11,935 nt of DNA from Thioalkalivibrio sp. Its GTDB lineage: Bacteria; Pseudomonadota; Gammaproteobacteria; Ectothiorhodospirales; Ectothiorhodospiraceae. The notes under the pieces were generated by a model. That model made no database searches, had not been told where the DNA came from, and saw only the letters and a list, made by a program, of their open reading frames with translations. Location: the NCBI GenBank assembly GCA_007120155.1, contig SKOF01000541.1, forward strand, positions 1 to 11,935, written 5' to 3'. Positions 6,414 through 11,935 of the stretch are shown here, piece by piece. A program made the position numbers and the translations under genes. Each line of letters begins with the position of its first letter. Within the stretch, counting starts at the first letter, position 1.

Positions 6414-7449
6414 TGAGTCGCCAGGCAATGTGTGTCCCCGCCCGCAATGGCACCACCGAGTCCTTGCCCAGCGGATACGCCGCAGGCACCTCCCAGGCAT
6501 CCCGCACCAGTGTGAGGGTCCCCTCGTTCACGGGCAGGCCGTAGAAGCGCGGGCCGTTGAGGCTGGCAAACGCCTCCAGATGCCGCAGGGCGCCGGCCGC
6601 CTCGAAGGCCTCGGCATAGAGCTCCAGGGCGGCATGGGCACTGTAGATGCCGGCGCAGCCGCAGGCGGATTCCTTGGCGCCCCTGGGGTGGGGTGCGCTG
6701 TCGGTGCCCAGGAAGAAACGTGCATGACCTTCGGCCAGCACGTCCATGATGGCCTGGCGGTGACGTTCGCGCTTGAGCACCGGAAGGCAGTAGTGATGGG
6801 GGCGGATCCCCCCCTGAAACAGGGCATTGCGGTTCATCAGGATGTGCTGCGGCGTCACCGTTGCCCCGAGGAGTTCGCCGCCCTCGCGCACGAAGGCCGC
6901 CGCATCGGCCGTGGTGATGTGCTCGAGCACGATCTTCAGGCCCGGGAAGTCCTTCATCAGCGGCGCCAGGGTCCGCTCGATGAACACCGCTTCCCGGTCG
7001 AACACGTCCACATCCGCATCGGTGGCCTCCCCGTGCACCAGCAGGGGCAGTCCGGCCTGCTGCATGGCTTCCAGGGCGGCATAGGTATGACGCACATGGG
7101 TCACGCCCGCATCAGAGTGGGTGGTGGCACCGGCCGGATAGAGCTTCACGCCGTGTACGATGCCGCTGTCCCTGGCGCGGTGGATTTCGTCCGCCGTTGT
7201 GTCGTCCGTCAGGTACAGCGTCATGAGCGGTGTGAAGGCCGCGCCGTGCGGCACCGCGGCGAGAATGCGTGAACGATAGGCGAGCGCCTGTTCCGTGGTG
7301 GTCACCGGCGGCTTGAGGTTCGGCATGACGATGGCCCGCGCAAACCGCTGTGCGGTATGCGGCACGACGGCGGGCAACGCGTCACCGTCGCGCAGGTGCA
7401 GATGCCAGTCGTCCGGATGCCGCAGGGTCAGTGTCTGTACGGATGTCAT
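6409..7449 (-). CDS. pyrC: Dihydroorotase, class II
   Basis: A 346-residue zinc amidohydrolase of de novo pyrimidine synthesis that interconverts N-carbamoyl-aspartate and dihydroorotate. It has the class II (E. coli PyrC type) length and sequence. The metal ligands are all visible: H16 and H18 in DDWHLHLRDG, K102 in HGVKLYPAGATTHSD (the lysine that is carboxylated), H139 in LLVHGEA, H177 in VLEHITT, and D250 in FFLGTDSAPH. These positions agree with those I recall for the E. coli enzyme. The substrate-loop region is conserved (QHILMNRNALFQGGIRPHHYCLPVLKRE). The ATG at 7449 has AGGA seven bases upstream, so the start is well supported. The gene is divergent from aceE across a 255-base spacer and precedes rnt. 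The stop codon lies within repeat copy C. Confidence 0.98.
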   Translation of the reverse strand: MTSVQTLTLRHPDDWHLHLRDGDALPAVVPHTAQRFARAIVMPNLKPPVTTTEQALAYRSRILAAVPHGAAFTPLMTLYLTDDTTADEIHRARDSGIVHGVKLYPAGATTHSDAGVTHVRHTYAALEAMQQAGLPLLVHGEATDADVDVFDREAVFIERTLAPLMKDFPGLKIVLEHITTADAAAFVREGGELLGATVTPQHILMNRNALFQGGIRPHHYCLPVLKRERHRQAIMDVLAEGHARFFLGTDSAPHPRGAKESACGCAGIYSAHAALELYAEAFEAAGALRHLEAFASLNGPRFYGLPVNEGTLTLVRDAWEVPAAYPLGKDSVVPLRAGTHIAWRLK

Positions 7450-7704
7450 GGGGTATTCCTGTGGCTTTTCTGTGCCTTGCGGCCGCGATCATCATTTGCC
7501 GCCGCTGCCTTTTGCCTTGACCTGCCTGACGCCAGGCTTGAAGATAATGAACTCCATTGCGGCCCGCCCAACCGGGTCTGCGCCCGACCGAATCTATAAC
7601 ATATCAGGAATCTCCCCCCTTTTACTGCGCACACGTGATGACGATGATGACGTGGATACCGGCAGTGGATGAGCAGGGCGGAGGCCTGGACCCGTGAGGC
7701 TGGT
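7450..7704. promoter_or_regulatory. Divergent intergenic region between pyrC and aceE
   Basis: This 255-base spacer should hold promoters for both pyrC (leftward) and aceE (rightward). It is more AT-rich than its surroundings. For aceE, TTGACC (7517-7522) and GATAAT (7543-7548) resemble -35 and -10 boxes, but their spacing of 20 bases is too long for a standard promoter. TATAAC (7595-7600) is another -10 candidate without a clear -35. An inverted repeat GCCTG-ACGC-CAGGC lies at 7524-7537 and could be an operator. No PdhR-type site was recognised. A GATGACGATGATGACG stretch follows near 7638. The boxes are by eye only. Confidence 0.4.
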
Positions 7705-10371
7705 ATGACGCAGCAGCAGAATCAGATGCAGGACCTGGACGCCCAGGAAACCCAGGAATGGCTCGACGCCCTGGAGGCGGTCATCCGGGCGGAGGGGCCT
7801 GAACGGGCGCACTACCTTCTGGAGCGGCTGGTGGATCAGGCCCGCCGCTCCGGCGCCTTCCTGCCGTACTCGGCCAACACGGCCTACGTGAATACCATCC
7901 CGCCGCACCTGGAGCCCGAGTACCCGGGTGACGGCGATCTGGAGCACCGCATTCGCTCCTACATCCGCTGGAATGCCATGACCATGGTGGTCAAGGCCAA
8001 TCGCATCAGTGCCGAACTGGGCGGCCATATCGCCACCTTCGCCTCGGCGGCGACCCTCTATGACGTGGGCTTCAATCACTTCTGGCGCGCCCCGTCCCAC
8101 GAGCACGGCGGTGACCTGTTGTACGTGCAGGGGCATTCCTCTCCGGGCATGTACGCCCGCGCCTATCTGGAAGGCCGGCTCACCGAAGAGCAGCTGGATC
8201 ATTTCCGCCGGGAGGTGGACGGCAAGGGCCTGTCCTCCTATCCGCATCCGTGGCTCATGCCGGACTTCTGGCAGTTCCCCACCGTGTCCATGGGGCTCGG
8301 GCCCATCATGAGCATCTACCAGGCTCGCTTCATGAAATACCTGCAGGACCGCGGCATGGCCAACACCAGGGACCGGCGGGTCTGGTGCTTCATGGGCGAT
8401 GGCGAAGTGGACGAGCCTGAAAGCCTGGGGGCCATCACCCTGGGCTCCCGGGAGAGGCTCGACAACCTCACTTTCGTGGTCAACTGCAACCTGCAGCGTC
8501 TGGACGGGCCGGTGCGCGGGAACGGCAAGATCATCCAGGAACTGGAGGCCATCTTCCGAGGTGCCGGCTGGAACGTCATCAAGGTGCTGTGGGGCAGCTA
8601 CTGGGATCCGCTTCTGGCCCGCGACACCAGGGGGCTGCTGCAACAGCGCATGATGGAGGCCGTGGACGGCGACTACCAGAACTACAAGTCCAAGGACGGC
8701 GCCTACGTGCGCGAGCACTTCTTCGGCAAGTACCCGGAGCTCAAGGCCATGGTGGCCAAGATGACCGACGAGGACATCTGGCGTCTGAACCGGGGCGGGC
8801 ACGATCCCTACAAGGTCTACGCCGCCTACAAGGCCGCCGTGGAGTACACGGACGGCCCCACGGTGATCCTGGCGCATACGGTCAAGGGCTATGGCATGGG
8901 CGCCGCCGGCGAGGGCCAGATGCGCACCCACAGCCAGAAGAAGATGGACGTGGACGACATGAAGGCGTTTCGCGACCGCTTCAATATCCCGCTCACCGAC
9001 GAGCAGGTGGAGAACGGCGAGTACATCAAACCCGACGACGATGCGCCGGAGATGCAGTACATGCATGCCCGGCGAAAGGCCTTGGGCGGCTTTTTGCCGG
9101 TGCGCAAGCACTCGGCGGCGCCGCTGGCCACGCCGGAGCTGTCCGTGTTCGAAGGCATGCTCGAGTCCAGCGGTGAGCGCGAGCTTTCCACCACCATGGC
9201 CTTCGTGCGCATGATCACGCTGCTTGCCCGCGACAAGAAGATCGGGCGTCACGTGGTGCCCATCGTGCCGGACGAGGCGCGCACCTTCGGCATGGAGGGC
9301 ATGTTCCGACAGCTGGGTATCTATTCCTCCGTGGGTCAGCTCTATCAGCCTCAGGACCGTGACCAGGTGATGTACTACAAGGAGGACAAGCAGGGCCAGA
9401 TCCTGGAGGAAGGCATTACCGAGGCGGGTTCCACGTGCTCGTGGCTGGCGGCGGCCACCGCGTATTCCACCCACGGCGTGAACATGATCCCCTTCTATAT
9501 CTTCTATTCCATGTTCGGCTTCCAGCGGGTCGGGGACCTCATCTGGGCCGCCGGCGACATGCAGGCGCGGGGCTTTCTGATCGGTGCCACCGCAGGGCGG
9601 ACCACGCTGGCGGGCGAGGGCCTGCAGCATCAGGATGGCCACAGCCTGATGATGGCCGCCAACGTGCCCAACTGCATCAGCTACGATCCCACCTTTGCCT
9701 ACGAACTGGCGGTGATCGTCCACGACGGCCTGCGGCGCATGTACGCCGAGCAGCAGAGCGTCTTCTACTACATCACCACCATGAACGAGAACTACGCCCA
9801 GCCGGCCCTGCCCGAGGGCGTCGAGGAAGGGATCATCAAGGGCATGTATCTGTTGCACAAGGGTGGCCGCAAGAAGCTGCGCGTGCAGCTCATGGGTTCC
9901 GGCACCATCCTGCAGGAGGTCATTGCCGCCGCGGAACTGCTCAGGAAGGACTTCGGCGTGGAGTCCGATATCTGGAGCGCCACCAGTTTCACCGAACTGG
10001 CCCGGGAAGGGCGCGATTGTGACCGCCACAACATGCTCAATCCTGACGCCGTGCCGCGGGAGGCCTATGTCACCCGGTGTCTCAAGGACCGGCAGGGCCC
10101 CGTGGTGGCGGCCACCGACTACGTGAAGGGCTATGCCGACCAGATCAGGGCCTGGGTGCCGGGTCGTTATGTGGTCCTGGGCACAGACGGGTTCGGACGC
10201 TCGGATCTGCGCGAGGCGCTTCGACGCCATTTCGAGGTGGACCGCCACTTCGTGGCCGTGGCCGCCCTCAGGGCGCTGGCCGACGAGGGGGCGATCCCCG
10301 GTTCCAAGGTGGCCGACGCCATCCGCAAGTACAAGGTCGACGTGAGTCGGCCCAACCCGCTGAGGGCCTGA
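7705..10371 (+). CDS. aceE: Pyruvate dehydrogenase E1 component, homodimeric type
   Basis: An 888-residue thiamine diphosphate enzyme that decarboxylates pyruvate and transfers the acetyl group to the lipoyl domain of E2, feeding acetyl-CoA to the TCA cycle. It follows the E. coli AceE sequence throughout. The thiamine diphosphate and magnesium motif starts GDGEVDEPES at about 231 and ends near NCNLQRLDG. The active-site loop keeps H409 in MRTHSQKKMD. The second half shows DEARTFGMEGMFRQLGIYS, the EGITE motif near 569-573 containing the acidic residue expected to activate thiamine, GRTTLAGEGLQHQDGHS and SATSFTELAREG. The chosen start is ATG at 7705, where GAGG stands five bases upstream. An in-frame ATG at 7669 would add 12 residues with no ribosome-binding site. 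Its partner aceF begins 76 bases downstream, so they probably form one operon. Confidence 0.97.
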   Translation: MTQQQNQMQDLDAQETQEWLDALEAVIRAEGPERAHYLLERLVDQARRSGAFLPYSANTAYVNTIPPHLEPEYPGDGDLEHRIRSYIRWNAMTMVVKANRISAELGGHIATFASAATLYDVGFNHFWRAPSHEHGGDLLYVQGHSSPGMYARAYLEGRLTEEQLDHFRREVDGKGLSSYPHPWLMPDFWQFPTVSMGLGPIMSIYQARFMKYLQDRGMANTRDRRVWCFMGDGEVDEPESLGAITLGSRERLDNLTFVVNCNLQRLDGPVRGNGKIIQELEAIFRGAGWNVIKVLWGSYWDPLLARDTRGLLQQRMMEAVDGDYQNYKSKDGAYVREHFFGKYPELKAMVAKMTDEDIWRLNRGGHDPYKVYAAYKAAVEYTDGPTVILAHTVKGYGMGAAGEGQMRTHSQKKMDVDDMKAFRDRFNIPLTDEQVENGEYIKPDDDAPEMQYMHARRKALGGFLPVRKHSAAPLATPELSVFEGMLESSGERELSTTMAFVRMITLLARDKKIGRHVVPIVPDEARTFGMEGMFRQLGIYSSVGQLYQPQDRDQVMYYKEDKQGQILEEGITEAGSTCSWLAAATAYSTHGVNMIPFYIFYSMFGFQRVGDLIWAAGDMQARGFLIGATAGRTTLAGEGLQHQDGHSLMMAANVPNCISYDPTFAYELAVIVHDGLRRMYAEQQSVFYYITTMNENYAQPALPEGVEEGIIKGMYLLHKGGRKKLRVQLMGSGTILQEVIAAAELLRKDFGVESDIWSATSFTELAREGRDCDRHNMLNPDAVPREAYVTRCLKDRQGPVVAATDYVKGYADQIRAWVPGRYVVLGTDGFGRSDLREALRRHFEVDRHFVAVAALRALADEGAIPGSKVADAIRKYKVDVSRPNPLRA

Positions 10372-10447
10372 AGCCGTTCATGGGCGCGGCCCCGGTTACG
10401 GCACGGGTGCCGCGCGTGGACAGAAATCAAGACACTGGAGTTGCGAA

Positions 10448-11788
10448 ATGGGCAACGTGGTTGAGGTGAAGGTCCCGGACATCGGGGACTTCAAGGACGT
10501 GGAGATCATCGACGTCCTGGTGAAGGCGGGCGATGCGGTCAATGCCGAGGACCCGCTGATTACCCTGGAGTCCGACAAGGCCTCCATCGATATCCCGTCC
10601 CCGGGGCCGGGGGTCGTCAAGGCGCTCAAGGTCAAGAAAGGCGACCGGGTCTCCGAGGGCGATCCGGTGCTGGACATGGAAGCCGCGGAAGGCCGGCAGG
10701 ATGGCGAGGACGCGTCTGCCGGCGATGCTGAACCTCAAGCGCCGGAGGCGTCCGGCAAAGAACCCGAGCCCGCGTCCGAACAGGCAACGGACCGGCAGGA
10801 GCCCCCCGAGCCGGCGGCGGCACCGGCCGGCACGCCTGGCCCTGCGCCGGGCGGCCCGCGCCCCTCCCCCACCGCATCCATCGTCAACGAGGAGGGCTTC
10901 CGCAAGGCCCACGCCTCGCCGGCGGTCCGTCGATTTGCCCGCGAACTGGGTGTGGACCTGGGCCAGGTGGACGGCAGCGGTCCCAAGGGGCGGGTGCTCA
11001 AGGAGGATGTGCAGGGCTACGTCAAGCGTGCCCTGGTCCAGGGCGGCGGCCTGGGCGTGGCGCCCATGCCGGAGATCGATTTTGGCGAGTTCGGACCGGT
11101 GGAATCCCTGGCGCTCACCAGGATCAACAAGCTCACGGGGCAGAACCTGCACCGCAACTGGGTGACCATCCCCCACGTGACGCAGTTCGACGAGGCGGAC
11201 ATCTCCGAACTGGAGGAATTCCGCAAATCCCTGAGCGAGGAATACAAGGAGAAGGGGGTCAAGATCACCTTTCTTGCCTTCCTCATGAAGGCCGTGGTCG
11301 CGGCGCTCAAGGAATACCCCCGGGTCAACGCATCGCTGGATTCGACCGGCGAGCACCTGATCCTCAAGCAGTACTACCACATCGGCGTGGCCGTGGACAC
11401 GCCGGACGGGCTGGTGGTGCCGGTGATCCGCGACGTGGACCGCATGAGTCTGGTGGACATCGCCCGGGCCCTGCAGGAAATGTCCGCCAAGGCCCGTGAC
11501 AAGAAGCTCAAGCCCGGCGACATGCAGGGCGGATGCTTCACCATCTCCAGTCTCGGCGGCATCGGTGGCACTTCGTTCACGCCCATCATCAACGCGCCGG
11601 AAGTGGCCATTCTGGGTGTCTCCCGGGCCAAGATGCAGCCCGTGTGGGACGGCAAGGCGTTCAATCCGCGCATGATCCTGCCGCTGGCCCTGTCCTACGA
11701 TCACCGGGTCGTCGACGGCGCCCTGGGGGCGCGTTTCATGACTTTTCTGAGCAGCCGGCTTTCGGACATGCGCAGGATGCTTTTGTAG
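10448..11788 (+). CDS. aceF: Pyruvate dehydrogenase E2, dihydrolipoyl acetyltransferase (single lipoyl domain)
   Basis: A 446-residue E2 core subunit that carries acetyl groups on lipoate and transfers them to CoA. Domains in order: one lipoyl domain (about 1-80) with lipoylated K44 in LESDKAS; a flexible Pro/Ala/Glu-rich linker (about 81-150); a peripheral subunit-binding domain (about 154-193: HASPAVRRFARELGVDLGQV, then GPKGRVLKEDV); a short linker; and the catalytic acetyltransferase domain (about 215-446) with H419 and D423 in the DHRVVDG motif. It ends in the usual hydrophobic LSSRLSDMRRMLL. With one lipoyl domain it is shorter than the three-domain E. coli and two-domain Pseudomonas proteins as I recall them. 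TGGAG at 10436-10440, seven bases before ATG, supports the start. Adjacency to aceE argues for pyruvate rather than 2-oxoglutarate dehydrogenase. Confidence 0.96.
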   Translation: MGNVVEVKVPDIGDFKDVEIIDVLVKAGDAVNAEDPLITLESDKASIDIPSPGPGVVKALKVKKGDRVSEGDPVLDMEAAEGRQDGEDASAGDAEPQAPEASGKEPEPASEQATDRQEPPEPAAAPAGTPGPAPGGPRPSPTASIVNEEGFRKAHASPAVRRFARELGVDLGQVDGSGPKGRVLKEDVQGYVKRALVQGGGLGVAPMPEIDFGEFGPVESLALTRINKLTGQNLHRNWVTIPHVTQFDEADISELEEFRKSLSEEYKEKGVKITFLAFLMKAVVAALKEYPRVNASLDSTGEHLILKQYYHIGVAVDTPDGLVVPVIRDVDRMSLVDIARALQEMSAKARDKKLKPGDMQGGCFTISSLGGIGGTSFTPIINAPEVAILGVSRAKMQPVWDGKAFNPRMILPLALSYDHRVVDGALGARFMTFLSSRLSDMRRMLL

Positions 11789-11827
11789 GAAGGCGCAAGA
11801 GGCAGGATTCAGGAAGGGGGTTGCCGG

Positions 11828-11935
11828 TAGGAGGCCCGACCCCGGGCCGAAAGGAGGCGGCGCCCCGCGGCATGGGCGTTCGCGGCGGGATCGCCGCTCC
11901 TACGGTGCCGGGGATGGCGGATTTAGGAGGCCCGA
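11828..11935. repeat. REP-like hairpin repeats downstream of aceF
   Basis: Two short palindromic units lie after aceF. The first (about 11828-11850) has stem GGCCC (11833-11837) pairing with GGGCC (11844-11848). The second (about 11878-11903) has a perfect 6-bp stem GCGGCG and CGCCGC (11882-11887 and 11892-11897) with loop GGAT, and on the minus strand begins GTAGGAGCGGCGATCC. The string TAGGAGGCCCGA occurs at 11828-11839 and again at 11924-11935, running off the window with a 96-base period, so the array probably continues. The GTAGGAGCGGC head is like the REP families of gammaproteobacteria such as Pseudomonas. No intrinsic terminator with a T-run was seen after aceF (11789-11827). Confidence 0.65.

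Noticed and set aside
7669..7704. Upstream ATG start for aceE
   Set aside because: No ribosome-binding site precedes it, whereas ATG at 7705 has GAGG at good spacing.
7594..10248. Very long open frame on the minus strand opposite aceE
   Set aside because: It is fully antisense to an unmistakable aceE, its translation is His/Arg/Val-rich without recognisable domains, and such frames are common opposite GC-rich genes.
10427..11704. Minus-strand open frame opposite aceF
   Set aside because: It is the antisense shadow of aceF; aceF has all domains and catalytic residues of its family.

Overview
The window looks like the chromosome of a GC-rich gammaproteobacterium. This is suggested by a homodimer-type pyruvate dehydrogenase E1 (AceE) next to its E2, a class II PyrC, a proteobacterial-type RNase T and a CGFS glutaredoxin of the GrxD type. 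Composition and gene set would fit Ectothiorhodospiraceae (Thioalkalivibrio-like) or a relative, but that placement is inference. No tRNA, rRNA, CRISPR array, transposase or phage gene was seen.

Layout, left to right. The 3' end of a hydantoinase B/oxoprolinase-family gene (+) is followed by a low-complexity inverted-repeat element. Next come a glutamine-dependent amidotransferase of the N-acetylglutaminylglutamine amide (NAGGN) type (+), a membrane-anchored M48-like protein whose HExxH motif is destroyed (+), and monothiol glutaredoxin grxD (+). A long perfect-looking hairpin separates grxD from three minus-strand genes: a response regulator-GGDEF diguanylate cyclase, RNase T (rnt) and dihydroorotase (pyrC), transcribed in the order pyrC, rnt, GGDEF. 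A divergent 255-base spacer leads to aceE and aceF (+), the E1 and E2 of pyruvate dehydrogenase. After aceF the window ends in REP-like hairpin repeats; an E3 (lpd) gene may lie beyond.

Most genes are ordinary housekeeping genes: pyruvate oxidation, pyrimidine synthesis, RNA end trimming and Fe-S trafficking. The least ordinary parts are between genes. Three intergenic regions carry versions of one element: arms built from GAAGTGGGAATTGGGAAGTG-like units, inverted around a conserved CCTGAAAGGCTG-like core. The arms abut or overlap the stop codons of neighbouring genes. Other points of interest are the amidotransferase without its usual synthetase partner, the M48 pseudoprotease, and an 8-codon ORF with a strong ribosome-binding site overlapping the start of the GGDEF gene. 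I did not find convincing evidence for a wholly new multi-gene system.
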